Positions 34,267-44,018 of a DNA stretch of 64,000 bases are shown here, piece by piece (the first letter of the stretch is position 1; each line of letters opens with the position of its first letter). Location of the stretch: the NCBI RefSeq assembly GCF_041916735.1, contig NZ_JAYRYY010000001.1. One strand, 5' to 3'. The DNA is from Zoogloea sp016790385 (GTDB taxonomy: Bacteria > Pseudomonadota > Gammaproteobacteria > Burkholderiales > Rhodocyclaceae). Below the pieces are notes generated by a model, which searched no databases, was not told the origin of the DNA, and saw nothing but the letters and a program-made list of their open reading frames with translations. Made by a program: the position numbers and the translations under genes.

Positions 34267-34818
34267 TCAGCGCTGGTAGATCTCGTAGGCGTTGAGCTTG
34301 CGGGAAGGCTTGAGAACCCCGGTGGCGGGGTCGTACATAGACGGCGCCTTGCGCGGCATCATCGAGCTGGTGGCCGAGCGGTTCACATACCCGTCCGTTG
34401 CTGCGTTGAGCGTGTTGGTGCGTGCGTTATAGGCGGACTTGGCACGGCCGGTGCCCGCGTAGGCGCGTTTCTTTCCACTTCCGGGCACACCGGTACAGCT
34501 GTAAATGTTCCCGTTGCGATTCTGCTGTGTGGCCATATCGCCAAACACATGGATGCGCCCCGACGGGTCGCGGCGAGTGCTGGCGATATCGTTGTCGGCC
34601 TGGCTTTGGGTCGGGCACAGGGTAGACGAGGGGCGACGAAGGCTCTCCGGGCGGATCCCCGCCTGACCAGGCGAACGGAGCGTGCCGAAAGGCGTTCCTG
34701 CGCGCGTCTGCTGGCCTGGATCGGCCGCGTGGGCGGTGGGGGAGAGCAGGCTAACGAGGGAAAGAAGGGATAACAGAAGAACCGGCGTTCTCAAAAGGGA
34801 CTCCATCTGAATGCTCAT
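34267..34818 (-). CDS. Secreted hypothetical protein
   Basis: This is a protein of about 183 residues with a clear signal peptide (LLLSLLSLVSLLSPTAHA) and a polar, Ser/Thr/Arg-rich, low-complexity mature part (SGKKRAYAGTGRAKSAYNAR), with two Cys that could form a disulfide. I do not recognise a family. Starts at 34818 (MSIQMES) and 34806 (MESLLRT) are both possible. It is convergent with htpG. Confidence 0.6.
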   Translation of the reverse strand: MSIQMESLLRTPVLLLSLLSLVSLLSPTAHAADPGQQTRAGTPFGTLRSPGQAGIRPESLRRPSSTLCPTQSQADNDIASTRRDPSGRIHVFGDMATQQNRNGNIYSCTGVPGSGKKRAYAGTGRAKSAYNARTNTLNAATDGYVNRSATSSMMPRKAPSMYDPATGVLKPSRKLNAYEIYQR

Positions 34819-34962
34819 GATACCGGGCGCCAAGATACCCCAATCGTTCAGCCGTGACGAGGTAATACGTTGACACCGATCAATGTCCATGAGGCAGATG
34901 TTTTCCCTGGGGTTCGAGTCGGATAAAGTATGGGTCCGATTTCACTCCCCGAAATGATTTCC

Positions 34963-35733
34963 ATGGCTGTCGAACTTTTCAACAACGGCAAGCACGCCTG
35001 TCTGGCCTTTTATGACCTGGTGGACGAGGAGGCGGATCATGCCGTTCAGTGCAATCAATTCCTGATTGTCGATGGTGATCACGGGGCGTTGATCGACCCG
35101 GGTGGCAATATGACCTACAACGGTCTCCTGATGTCCATGCAGCGGTTCTTTCCTTCCCGCGGCCTTGATTTCATCTTCGCCACCCATGCCGACCCGGACA
35201 TCATCGCATCCCTCAACAAATGGATGGTATCCACCCATTGCAAGGTGATGATTTCCCGACTGTGGACGCGGTTTGTACCCCATTTCACCACCGGCAAGGA
35301 TTACACCGCGCGCATCCTGGGTATCCCTGACGAGGGCATGAACATTGCCCTCGGCGACAGCAGGATCAAGGCTCTCCCGGCCCACTTCATGCACTCAGAG
35401 GGCAACTTCCAGTTCTATGATCCAGTCTCGAAAATCCTCTTCTCGGGCGACATGGGGGCTTCATTGGTCGATCACGATCAGGCAGCCAAGCCGGTATCCG
35501 ACTTCGACGATCACGTGATCACCATGGCAGGCTTCCATCGCCGCTACATGATCTCCAACAAGATCTGCCGCTTCTGGGTGAACATGGTCCGTCAGCTCGA
35601 TGTGGAAATGATCGTGCCCCAGCACGGCTGCCGCTTTGAGGGCAAGGCGATGGTCAATCGCTTCCTCGACTGGATTGAGAATCTCCAGTGTGGCGTGGAC
35701 ATCATGACCCAGGAAAACTACCGGGTGCCCTGA
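34963..35733 (+). CDS. Flavin-less diiron metallo-beta-lactamase-fold protein (ODP-type)
   Basis: This is a 256-residue protein resembling the oxygen-binding diiron domain of flavodiiron proteins but without the flavodoxin half. Ligand-type residues are His75, Asp77 and Asp79 (THADPDII), His144 (MHSEGNF), Asp163 (FSGDMGA) and His221 (VPQHGCRF). The spacing between His144 and Asp163 is the family's 18 residues. The usual fourth His of HxExDH is Ile here. Such stand-alone domains can sense oxygen or iron. ATG 34963 (MAVELFNNG) begins the conserved region; 34930 is possible. Confidence 0.8.
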   Translation: MAVELFNNGKHACLAFYDLVDEEADHAVQCNQFLIVDGDHGALIDPGGNMTYNGLLMSMQRFFPSRGLDFIFATHADPDIIASLNKWMVSTHCKVMISRLWTRFVPHFTTGKDYTARILGIPDEGMNIALGDSRIKALPAHFMHSEGNFQFYDPVSKILFSGDMGASLVDHDQAAKPVSDFDDHVITMAGFHRRYMISNKICRFWVNMVRQLDVEMIVPQHGCRFEGKAMVNRFLDWIENLQCGVDIMTQENYRVP

Positions 35734-35735
35734 GT

Positions 35736-36914
35736 TCAGTGCTTGCGTGACAGATGCGTGATGGCCCGGGTGAGGCCGTCCAGGGTCAGGGGAAACATCC
35801 TTTCCCCGAGTATCTGCCGGATGATGCCGATGGACTGGCGGTAATCCCAGGTGCGTTCAGCCTCAGGGTTGAGCCAGGCCATGGACGGGTAGGCGTCGGC
35901 TAGGCGGCGCAGCCACACGGCGCCGGCTTCGGTGTTGCTGTACTCGATGGAACCATTGGGCTGGAGGATTTCGTAGGGGCTCATGGTGGCGTCACCCACG
36001 AAGATCAGCTTGTACTCCGGCCCGTACTTGTGGATTACGTCAAGGGTCGGGGTGCGCTCCGAGTGGCGTCGGAAGCTGTCGCGCCAGACGTGGTCATACA
36101 CGCAGTTGTGGAAGTAGAAGTACTCCATGTGCTTGAACTCGGTCCGGCAAGCCGAGAACAGCTCTTCGCAGACCTTCACGTGGTCGTCCATGGAGCCGCC
36201 CACATCGAAGAAGATCAACACCTTCACGGCGTTGTGTCGCTCCGGGCGCATCAGCAGGTCCAGGTAGCCGGCATTGCGGGCGGTGGCCGCGATGGTGCCG
36301 TCCAGATCCAGTTCGTCCGGCGCACCCAGGCGGGCAAAGCGTCGTAGCCGGCGCAAGGCCACCTTGATGTTGCGGGTACCCAGCTCCACGCTGTCGTCAA
36401 GATTGCGGTACTCGCGCTGGTCCCACACCTTGACGGCGGTGCGATTGCCGGCCGACTCGCCCCCCACGCGGATGCCTTCCGGGTGATAGCCATTGTTGCC
36501 AAAAGGTGAGGTGCCGCCGGTGCCCACCCATTTCGAACCTCCCTGATGACGGCCCTTCTGTTCCTTGAGGCGGTTCCGGAACTCCTCCATCAGCTTGTCC
36601 CAGCCCAGTTTTTCCAGCTTTGCCTTCTCCTCCGGTGTGAGATGCTTCTGCATCATGGCCTTCAGCCATTCCTCGGGTAGATCGACCTCGAGGCCGGGAA
36701 TGGCCTCGATGCCCTTGAAGTACTCGCCAAAGGCCTGGTCGAAGCGGTCGAAATGGGATTCGTCCTTGACCAGGCTGCTGCGCGCCAGAAAGTAGAAATC
36801 CTCCATGCTGTGCCCCGCCAGACCGGCCTGAATGGCCTCTAGAAGAGTGAGGAATTCCTTGGTGGAGACCGGCAGCTTGCGGGTCTTCAGGTGGAGGAAG
36901 AAGTCGATGAGCAT
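35736..36914 (-). CDS. CoxE-like VWA domain protein
   Basis: This is a 392-residue protein with a von Willebrand A domain at its C-terminal half. The metal-site loop is degenerate but recognisable: IFFDVGGSMDDH (Asp-x-Gly-x-Ser), with FVGDATMSPYEI as the third strand. The N-terminal half is helical and charged. It follows a MoxR ATPase gene with 12 bases between. MoxR/VWA pairs act as chaperones that insert metals or activate enzyme complexes; the client here is unknown. Confidence 0.88.
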   Translation of the reverse strand: MLIDFFLHLKTRKLPVSTKEFLTLLEAIQAGLAGHSMEDFYFLARSSLVKDESHFDRFDQAFGEYFKGIEAIPGLEVDLPEEWLKAMMQKHLTPEEKAKLEKLGWDKLMEEFRNRLKEQKGRHQGGSKWVGTGGTSPFGNNGYHPEGIRVGGESAGNRTAVKVWDQREYRNLDDSVELGTRNIKVALRRLRRFARLGAPDELDLDGTIAATARNAGYLDLLMRPERHNAVKVLIFFDVGGSMDDHVKVCEELFSACRTEFKHMEYFYFHNCVYDHVWRDSFRRHSERTPTLDVIHKYGPEYKLIFVGDATMSPYEILQPNGSIEYSNTEAGAVWLRRLADAYPSMAWLNPEAERTWDYRQSIGIIRQILGERMFPLTLDGLTRAITHLSRKH

Positions 36915-36926
36915 GGCCGGATGGAC

Positions 36927-37769
36927 TCAGCGATTGCGCTGGGCCATGAACACCAGGCGCTCGAAGAGATGCATGTCCTGCTCGTTCTTCAGTAGCGCGC
37001 CGTGGAGGGGTGGAATGCTGGCTTTCTGATCCGGCGAGCGCAGCGCCTCGACGGGAATTTCTTCGGCCACCAGCAGTTTCAGCCAGTCGATCAGCTCGGA
37101 GGTGGAGGGTTTCTTTTTCAGGCCGGGGATGTCACGCAGACCAAAAAACACTTCCAGCGCTTCGGTGAGCAGGGCCTTCTTGATCCCGGGGAAGTGCACA
37201 TCAACGATGCGCTGCATGGTGTCCCGGTCGGGGAACTTGATGTAGTGGAAGAAGCAGCGGCGCAGGAAGGCGTCGGGCAGCTCCTTCTCGTTGTTGGATG
37301 TGATGAAAACGATGGGGCGGTGGCGGGCCTTGACCGTCTCGCGGGTCTCGTACACATGGAACTCCATGCGGTCGAGTTCGCGCAGCAGGTCGTTGGGAAA
37401 CTCGATGTCGGCCTTGTCGATCTCGTCGATCAGCACCACGGTGGGCACATCAGCGTCGAAGGCCTGCCACAGGGTGCCCTTGACGATGTAGTTGGAGATG
37501 TCCTTGACCTTGTCGTCGCCTAGTTGGGAATCGCGCAGGCGTGACACGGCGTCGTATTCATAAAGCCCCTGCTGGGCTTTGGTGGTGGACTTGATGTGCC
37601 ATTGCAACAGCGGCATGCCCAGGGCAGCGGCCACCTCTTCGGCCAGCATGGTCTTGCCGGTGCCCGGCTCGCCTTTGATGAGGAGCGGGCGCTGCAGGCG
37701 GATGGCGGCGTTGACGGCCAGCATCAGATCCGGGGTGGTGACGTAATTGTCGGAGCCTTCGAAGCGCAT
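36927..37769 (-). CDS. MoxR-family AAA+ ATPase
   Basis: This is a 280-residue AAA+ ATPase: Walker A KGEPGTGKTMLAEEVA, Walker B VVLIDEIDKADIEFPN, sensor 1 VFITSNNEKELPDAFLRRCF. It partners the downstream VWA protein in a two-gene unit, transcribed behind a deacetylase-like gene. Family members remodel or load cofactors into client proteins. Confidence 0.92.
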   Translation of the reverse strand: MRFEGSDNYVTTPDLMLAVNAAIRLQRPLLIKGEPGTGKTMLAEEVAAALGMPLLQWHIKSTTKAQQGLYEYDAVSRLRDSQLGDDKVKDISNYIVKGTLWQAFDADVPTVVLIDEIDKADIEFPNDLLRELDRMEFHVYETRETVKARHRPIVFITSNNEKELPDAFLRRCFFHYIKFPDRDTMQRIVDVHFPGIKKALLTEALEVFFGLRDIPGLKKKPSTSELIDWLKLLVAEEIPVEALRSPDQKASIPPLHGALLKNEQDMHLFERLVFMAQRNR

Positions 37770-37799
37770 CGGGGAATCCTTGTTGGAGGTTAGTCCTGA

Positions 37800-38720
37800 T
37801 TATAGCGAGGCAAATTGACGTGCACGGAAGTGGCGTGCCGCCGTGCACACGGTGTTGGCGTGGATCTCCACCGTGTCGTTGATATTGCGCGCGTAGCCGC
37901 CGGCCATGGCAATGGCAATGGGCAGGCCGCGCTGGCGGACTTTGTCGAAAACGAGCTGGTCCCGCTCGGCCAGACCGGCTTTGGTGAGCTTCAGGCGGCC
38001 CAGGCGATCGTCCTCGTAGGGGTCGGCACCCGCCAGGTAGATCACCAGGTCGGGCTTTCCCCTGGCAAACACTGGGCCGAGGGCGGCCTGTAGGGCGGTG
38101 AGGTAGGTGTCGTCGGTGGTGCCATCGGGCAGTTCCACGTCCAGGTCGCTCGTTTCCTTGTCGAAGGGGTAGTTGCGGGCACCGTGGATGCTGAAGGTGA
38201 AGCATTCGGGCCGGTTGGCCAGGATGGCGGCGGTGCCGTTGCCCTGGTGTACGTCGCAGTCGATGATCGCCACTCGCTCGACCCGACCTTCGGCGCGCAT
38301 TGCGAGGGCGGCGACGGCGGCGTCGTTGAAGACACAGAAGCCCTCACCCCGGTCGCGAAAGGCGTGGTGGGTGCCGCCAGCCAGATTGGCAGCGCAGCCG
38401 CCTTCCAGCGCGGCTCGGCAGGCGGCCAGGGTGGCGCCGGCCGAGCGCCGGGAGCGCTCCACCATGGCCTCCGACCAGGGAAAGCCGATGCGCCGGATAT
38501 CGTTCTTGTCGAGGGTGCCGCGAACAACCCGTTGCACGTAGCCGGCATCGTGGGCCCTCAGCAGCTCCGTATCGCTGGCGGCATCGGGAACATGGAAATC
38601 GTCGGCACCGAACAGCCCGGACTCCATCAGGCGCTCACGCAGCCGGGCATATTTTTCCATCGGAAAGCGGTGTCCCTCGGGGAGGGGGAGCACGAAGTGA
38701 TCGGCGTAGAAAAGTTTCAT
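37800..38720 (-). CDS. Histone deacetylase superfamily protein
   Basis: This is a 306-residue arginase/deacetylase-fold zinc hydrolase. Active-site blocks are LAGGTHHAFRDRGEGFC, IIDCDVHQGNGTA (Asp and His ligands), SIHGARNYPF and LAGADPYEDDRLG (the second Asp ligand). In bacteria such proteins act on acetylated polyamines, acetoin-linked substrates or proteins; this one is not assignable. It starts at ATG 38720 (MKLFYADHF) and lies 30 bases upstream of the moxR gene, probably in the same operon. Confidence 0.9.
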   Translation of the reverse strand: MKLFYADHFVLPLPEGHRFPMEKYARLRERLMESGLFGADDFHVPDAASDTELLRAHDAGYVQRVVRGTLDKNDIRRIGFPWSEAMVERSRRSAGATLAACRAALEGGCAANLAGGTHHAFRDRGEGFCVFNDAAVAALAMRAEGRVERVAIIDCDVHQGNGTAAILANRPECFTFSIHGARNYPFDKETSDLDVELPDGTTDDTYLTALQAALGPVFARGKPDLVIYLAGADPYEDDRLGRLKLTKAGLAERDQLVFDKVRQRGLPIAIAMAGGYARNINDTVEIHANTVCTAARHFRARQFASL

Positions 38721-38814
38721 TCGGTTCAAGCCTGCTTACTGCGGTGGAGCGGGCGCGTTCCCCGCTGCTATCATTTCCCGTCACGGCCGTCGGGGCCGCC
38801 TATCGGGACGCATC

Positions 38815-39987
38815 ATGCACCTTCTGGAAAATCTGCGGGCCGATCACGCCGAAATCACCGCCATCCGCCGGGACATCCACGCCCATCCCGAGCTGGCCTT
38901 CGAAGAGCACCGCACCGCTGCCCTGGTGGCTGAGCGCCTGCGCGCCCTGGGTATCGAAACCCACACCGGGGTGGGCAAGACCGGTGTCGTGGGCATTCTA
39001 AAGGCTGGCAACGGTGGTCGTTCCATCGGCCTGCGTGCCGACATGGATGCGCTGCCGATCCAGGAAAAGAACGATTTCAACCATCATTCCCGTCACCCGG
39101 GGCGGATGCACGCCTGCGGCCACGACGGGCACACGGCCATGCTGCTGGGTGCCGCGGCCCATCTGGCCAAACACCCGGATTTCGACGGCACCGTGGTGTT
39201 TTTGTTCCAGCCCGCCGAGGAGGGGGAGGGCGGCGCGCCGGCCATGATTGCCGACGGCCTTTTCGAACGCTTTCCCATGGAGGCGGTGTTCGGCCTGCAC
39301 AACTGGCCCGGTCTGCCCCTCGGCGAGATCGCTGTGCATCGCGGCCCGGTGATGGCCTGTGCCGATCGATTCGATATCGAGATCAAGGGCCACGGCGCCC
39401 ATGCCGCCATGCCTCACCAGGGCGTCGACCCTGTACTCGCGGGCGCCGCGCTGGTCCAGGCCTTGCAGTCGGTGGTCAGCCGCAACCGCGACCCCCAGGA
39501 CGCCGCAGTGCTGTCGGTTACCCAGTTCCATGCGGGGGACGCCTACAACGTGATTCCTGACATCGCCCGCATCTGCGGCACGGTGCGGGCCTTCCGGCCT
39601 GACGTGGAGGCGATGGTCGAAGACACCATGCAGCGCGTCTGTGCGGGCGTGGGTGCGGCCTTCGGGGCGAACGTGAACTTCGAATATCGACGCGGCTATC
39701 CTCCGACCATCAACACGGTTGCCGAGGCCGAGTTCTGCGCCCGGGTGGCTGCGGAGGTGTGCGGTGAAGGGAAGGTGCACATTGATCCGAAGCCGAGCAT
39801 GGGCGCGGAGGATTTCGCCTACTTTCTTCAGGAGAAACCCGGCTGCTACATCTGGCTTGGCAATGGTCCGGGGGAGGGGGGCTGTACCCTGCATAATCCC
39901 CACTACGACTTCAACGACTTGGCCATTCCCTACGGGGTGGCCTACTGGGTTCGCCTCGTGCAGCGCTGGCTTTCAAGTGCAGCTTGA
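38815..39987 (+). CDS. M20D family amidohydrolase (hippurate-hydrolase type)
   Basis: This is a 390-residue metallo-amidohydrolase of the HipO/IAA-amino-acid hydrolase group. Metal-site motifs are HACGHDGHTAMLLGAA, FQPAEEGEGGAPAMI and, near the end, MGAEDFAYF. It should cleave N-acyl amino acids such as hippurate; the exact substrate is unknown. It is cytoplasmic and divergent from the deacetylase gene. Confidence 0.92.
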   Translation: MHLLENLRADHAEITAIRRDIHAHPELAFEEHRTAALVAERLRALGIETHTGVGKTGVVGILKAGNGGRSIGLRADMDALPIQEKNDFNHHSRHPGRMHACGHDGHTAMLLGAAAHLAKHPDFDGTVVFLFQPAEEGEGGAPAMIADGLFERFPMEAVFGLHNWPGLPLGEIAVHRGPVMACADRFDIEIKGHGAHAAMPHQGVDPVLAGAALVQALQSVVSRNRDPQDAAVLSVTQFHAGDAYNVIPDIARICGTVRAFRPDVEAMVEDTMQRVCAGVGAAFGANVNFEYRRGYPPTINTVAEAEFCARVAAEVCGEGKVHIDPKPSMGAEDFAYFLQEKPGCYIWLGNGPGEGGCTLHNPHYDFNDLAIPYGVAYWVRLVQRWLSSAA

Positions 39988-40053
39988 TCGTCGCATGGCG
40001 GGAGATTCCGGCGCTCGTCGGAATCTTTTCGCGGCTGCGCTGCCTGAGAGCCC

Positions 40054-42552
40054 ATGAACCGAATCCCTCCGGCTTTTATTCAGTCCTTCCGCATGCTGCG
40101 CCGCGATCTGCGGGCCGGCGAACTCGGCCTGCTGCTGATTGCCTTGATCATTGCCGTTGCCAGCCTGACCAGCGTGGGTTTCTTCACCGACCGGGTGGCC
40201 CAGGCCCTCGGGCGTGAGGCGAACCAGCTGCTCGGTGGTGACTTGGTGCTGGTGTCGGATCATGACCTCGACCCGGCCTATCGCACCGAGGCCGGCCGAC
40301 TGGGGCTGAAGTCTGTGGTGTCGAGCACCTTTACCAGCATGGCCAGCACCGCCGAAGGTGCCCAACTGGCCGGTGTGAAGGTGGTGGAGGACGGCCATCC
40401 CCTGCGTGGCACGATCCGCATTGCCCCCGGCCTCAACCAGCCCGATGCCCCGGCAGGGGGCATTCCTGCCCCCGGCGAGCTGTGGCTGGATGAACGACTG
40501 GCCAGTGCCCTAGGGGCGCGTCCTGGTGACATGGTGGGGCTGGGTGCCTCGCGCCTGCGCATGGCCGCGGTGCTGTCCTTCGAGTCTGATCGGGGCGCCA
40601 ACTTTTTCAGCCTGCTGCCGCGCCTGGTGATCAACGCGGCCGATCTGCCCGCCACGGCGCTTATACAGCCCGGCAGCCGCGTTTTCCATCGGCTGCACGT
40701 GGCCGGTGAAGCCCGGGACGTGGCCGCCTTTGAAAGCTGGGCCAAACCCCGCCTCAAGCGGGGCGAAACCCTGGAGACGGTGGACAACGCCCGCCCCGAA
40801 GTGCGTTCCATCCTTGATCGTACCGAGCGCTTCCTGCGCTTTGCGGCAATGCTGGCGGTGGTGCTGGCGGCAGTGGCGGTTGGCCTGGCCACCCGGCGCT
40901 TTGTCGAGCGGCATCTGGATGGCTGCGCGGTGATGCGCTGCATGGGCGCCGGGCAATCGCAGCTCATGGCGATGTTCATCGGCGAATTTACGCTGCTCGG
41001 CCTCATGGCCGGGGCCGCGGGTTGTGCCCTGGGCTTTGCCGTGCAGTTTGTGCTTAACGGCCTGTTGGGTGATCTGGTGGGCTTTCCCCTCCCGCCGCCG
41101 GGTTTGTGGCCGGTGTTGCATGGGTTTGCGGTGTCCATGCTCCTGCTGCTTGGTTTTGCCCTGCCGCCTTTGATCCGCCTCGGTCGGGTGCCCACCTTGC
41201 GGGTGCTGCGCCGCGAATGGGACGGTGTAGCCACCCGCGAAGGTCTCGCCTGGGCCTGCGGTGCGCTGTTACTGGCTGGGCTGCTGCTGGGGGTCGCCCG
41301 GGACTGGCTGCTGGGCGCCTGGGTGGTGATCGGGTTTGCCCTGGCCTTCGCGGTCTATGCCGCCGTGGGGGGATTGGTGCTGGCCGGGCTGGGACGGGTG
41401 CGTGGGGTGGCTGGCAGTGGCTGGCGCTACGGCATCGCCTCCCTGCGTCGCCGGCCGGTGGCCAGCCTTGTGCAGGTGCTGGCCCTGGGCATGGGTCTGA
41501 CCGCCCTGTTGCTGCTGACGCTGGTGCGCGGCGATCTGCTCACCAACTGGCAGCAAGCCACGCCCGCCGACGCACCCAACCGTTTCGTGATCAACATCCA
41601 GCCCGATCAGGTGGATGCAGTGCGCCAGTTTTTCAGGGAGTCCGGGCGCCGGGAGCCCGGATTGCAGCCCATGATCCGTGGCCGTCTGGTGGCGGTCAAT
41701 GGCCGCCCGGTGGGTCCGGATGACTACACGGACGACCGCGCCCGGCGCTTGGTGGACCGGGATTTCAACCTCTCCTTCGACACCCGTCTGCCCGACGGCA
41801 ACAGCGTTGTAGCCGGGCGCTGGCATGGGGCGGACACCACACCCCAGTTCTCGGTGGAGCAGGGGCTCGCCCAGACCCTCGGGCTGGCCATGGGTGATCT
41901 CCTGACTTTCGAGATTGCCGGCACCCGCAGCGAGGCGCGAATCACCAGTCTGCGCAAACTCGACTGGGATTCCATGCGGGTGAACTTCTTCGTCATTGCC
42001 GGCCAGGGCATGCTCGAGAACTTCCCGGCGAGCTACATCACCAGTTTTTACCTGCCGCCATCGGATCTGGAGTTCGCCAATCGCATCGTTGCCGCCTTTC
42101 CCAATTTCACGGTCATCGACGTGGCGGCAGTGGTTGCCCAGGTGCGCGGCATGGTGGAAAAGCTCGTCGCCGCCGTACAGTTTGTCTTTGGTTTTGCCGT
42201 GGTGGCGGGCGTCGTCGTTCTCTTCGGGGCGCTTCAGGCGACCCACGATGAGCGGGAGAAGGAGCTTGCCATCCTGCGCACCCTGGGTGCTCGCAATGTC
42301 CAGTTGCGATCGGCCCTGCTGGCCGAGTTTGCCGTACTCGGCCTGGTGGCTGGTGTGCTCGCCGGCGCAGGAGCCACGGGTATCGGCTGGGCCTTGGGCC
42401 ACTTCGTGTTCAAGTTGCCCTATGTGCCCAGTCTGCTGCCCATGGGGGTCGGGGCGCTGGCCGGCGTGCTGGTGGTGACCCTCGCGGGCTGGGTCGGCAC
42501 CCGTCACCTGCTTGCCCAGCCACCCCTGGTCAGCCTGCGGGCGCTGAACTAA
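40054..42552 (+). CDS. YbbP-type ABC transporter permease (FtsX/MacB-like)
   Basis: This is an 832-residue inner-membrane permease with an N-terminal TM, a large periplasmic MacB-like region, the first FtsX bundle (about 260-400), a second periplasmic region and a final three-TM FtsX unit (KELAILRTLGARNVQLRSAL). It resembles E. coli YbbP, thought to belong to a lipid- or lysophospholipid-related export system with the ATPase YbbA. No ATPase gene is next to it, so its partner must be elsewhere. Confidence 0.87.
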   Translation: MNRIPPAFIQSFRMLRRDLRAGELGLLLIALIIAVASLTSVGFFTDRVAQALGREANQLLGGDLVLVSDHDLDPAYRTEAGRLGLKSVVSSTFTSMASTAEGAQLAGVKVVEDGHPLRGTIRIAPGLNQPDAPAGGIPAPGELWLDERLASALGARPGDMVGLGASRLRMAAVLSFESDRGANFFSLLPRLVINAADLPATALIQPGSRVFHRLHVAGEARDVAAFESWAKPRLKRGETLETVDNARPEVRSILDRTERFLRFAAMLAVVLAAVAVGLATRRFVERHLDGCAVMRCMGAGQSQLMAMFIGEFTLLGLMAGAAGCALGFAVQFVLNGLLGDLVGFPLPPPGLWPVLHGFAVSMLLLLGFALPPLIRLGRVPTLRVLRREWDGVATREGLAWACGALLLAGLLLGVARDWLLGAWVVIGFALAFAVYAAVGGLVLAGLGRVRGVAGSGWRYGIASLRRRPVASLVQVLALGMGLTALLLLTLVRGDLLTNWQQATPADAPNRFVINIQPDQVDAVRQFFRESGRREPGLQPMIRGRLVAVNGRPVGPDDYTDDRARRLVDRDFNLSFDTRLPDGNSVVAGRWHGADTTPQFSVEQGLAQTLGLAMGDLLTFEIAGTRSEARITSLRKLDWDSMRVNFFVIAGQGMLENFPASYITSFYLPPSDLEFANRIVAAFPNFTVIDVAAVVAQVRGMVEKLVAAVQFVFGFAVVAGVVVLFGALQATHDEREKELAILRTLGARNVQLRSALLAEFAVLGLVAGVLAGAGATGIGWALGHFVFKLPYVPSLLPMGVGALAGVLVVTLAGWVGTRHLLAQPPLVSLRALN

Positions 42553-42581
42553 TTTACAGGTGGGGGCGGTATACTCTCCCG

Positions 42582-44018
42582 ATGATTTCCGAGTCCGCCC
42601 CTCTTCTGGCTTCCCTTGTCCCCTGGCTGATTGCCGCTATTGCCCTGGTCTTTGCCAGCCTGATTCACCTGATTCTCAAGCTGCACCGGATGGAGCGCGC
42701 GAGCGAGGCCCTCTCCGACGATCTTGGCGCCCGCCTGGAAAGCCTTTTCGGGCACCAGCAACTCCAATTCGTGCGCGAGTTACAGGCCGCCTCCACCACA
42801 ACGGGTGACCGGGTGATGGACATGATGGCGGGTGAAACCGATCGCCTGCGCGAGCGTTTCGAAGGCGGTGAGGCGGCGTCCCGGCACGCGCTCCAGCAGC
42901 TCCACCTGGCCTTTGTCGGCCAGCTTGGCAAGCACCAGGAGGGCAACGCCCTGCGCATGAACGAGCTGGCGGCGGCCATTACCGCAGGGCAGGAAAAGCT
43001 GCGCAGCGAGATGATGGCCGAAACCCTCAGGACGCTCTCCGAACATGCCCGCGCCGACCGGGAGCTGCTTCAGAGCGGGCTCAAGGCAGCGTCCGAGCAG
43101 CTGACCCACAGCATCGAGGCCATGAACCGCACGGTGGGCGAGCGGCTTGAGGCCATCACCGGGCATGTCAACCAGCGGCTGGACGAGGGCTTTCGCAAGA
43201 CCAACGAAACCTTCGCCAGCGTCATGGCCCGTCTGGCCACCATTGACGAGGCCCAAAAGAAGATCGGTGACCTGACCACCAACGTGGTCAGCCTGCAAGA
43301 GCTGCTCGGTGACAAACGCGCCCGGGGGGCCTTCGGTGAGGTTCAGCTGGAAGCCCTGGTGCGCAACGCCTTGCCGCCGGAGGCCTTCGACTTCCAGTAT
43401 TCCCTGCCCAACGGCAGCCGTGCCGACTGCGTGCTGCGCCTGCCAGAGCCCACCGGCCTGGTCGTGGTCGATTCCAAGTTTCCCCTCGAAAACTACCACC
43501 GCATGTTCGAGGGCGAGGTGGGCGACCTGGAACGCCGAGCCGCCCAGACGGCCTTCCGCAATGACGTGAAGAAGCACGTGGATGCGATAGCCGGCAAGTA
43601 CATCCTCCCGGAGGTGACCTCCGATGGTGCCGTCATGTTCATTCCGGCCGAGGCGGTCTTCGCCGAGATCCACGCCTACCATCCGGAAGTGGTGGCCTAT
43701 GCCATGACGCGCCGGGTGTGGATCGTCTCGCCCACCACCCTGATGGCGGTGCTCAATACGGCTCGGGCGGTGCTCAAGGACGTGGAGACGCGCAAGCAGA
43801 TCCATGTCATCAAGGACGCTCTGGGCAAGCTGGCCAAGGATTTCAACCGTTTCGACGAACGCATGCAAAAGCTTGCTACCCATATCCGCCAGGCAGGCGA
43901 GGACGTGGCCGAGGTGCAGACTTCATCGCGCAAGATCAGCGCCCATTTCCAGCGCATCGAGGCCGCGCAGCTCGACGACCTCCCCGTGGCCTTGCCGGGT
44001 GCGGGAGAACGGCAATGA
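42582..44018 (+). CDS. rmuC: RmuC family DNA recombination protein
   Basis: This is a 478-residue protein: an N-terminal membrane helix (PWLIAAIALVFASLIHLIL), a long coiled-coil region (about 35-240), then the nuclease-like RmuC domain (GAFGEVQLEAL, VVVDSKFPLENY, SPTTLMAVLNTARAV). RmuC limits inversions at inverted repeats; its biochemical activity is not established. The downstream gene overlaps its stop by ATGA, forming a translationally coupled three-gene set. Confidence 0.92.
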   Translation: MISESAPLLASLVPWLIAAIALVFASLIHLILKLHRMERASEALSDDLGARLESLFGHQQLQFVRELQAASTTTGDRVMDMMAGETDRLRERFEGGEAASRHALQQLHLAFVGQLGKHQEGNALRMNELAAAITAGQEKLRSEMMAETLRTLSEHARADRELLQSGLKAASEQLTHSIEAMNRTVGERLEAITGHVNQRLDEGFRKTNETFASVMARLATIDEAQKKIGDLTTNVVSLQELLGDKRARGAFGEVQLEALVRNALPPEAFDFQYSLPNGSRADCVLRLPEPTGLVVVDSKFPLENYHRMFEGEVGDLERRAAQTAFRNDVKKHVDAIAGKYILPEVTSDGAVMFIPAEAVFAEIHAYHPEVVAYAMTRRVWIVSPTTLMAVLNTARAVLKDVETRKQIHVIKDALGKLAKDFNRFDERMQKLATHIRQAGEDVAEVQTSSRKISAHFQRIEAAQLDDLPVALPGAGERQ

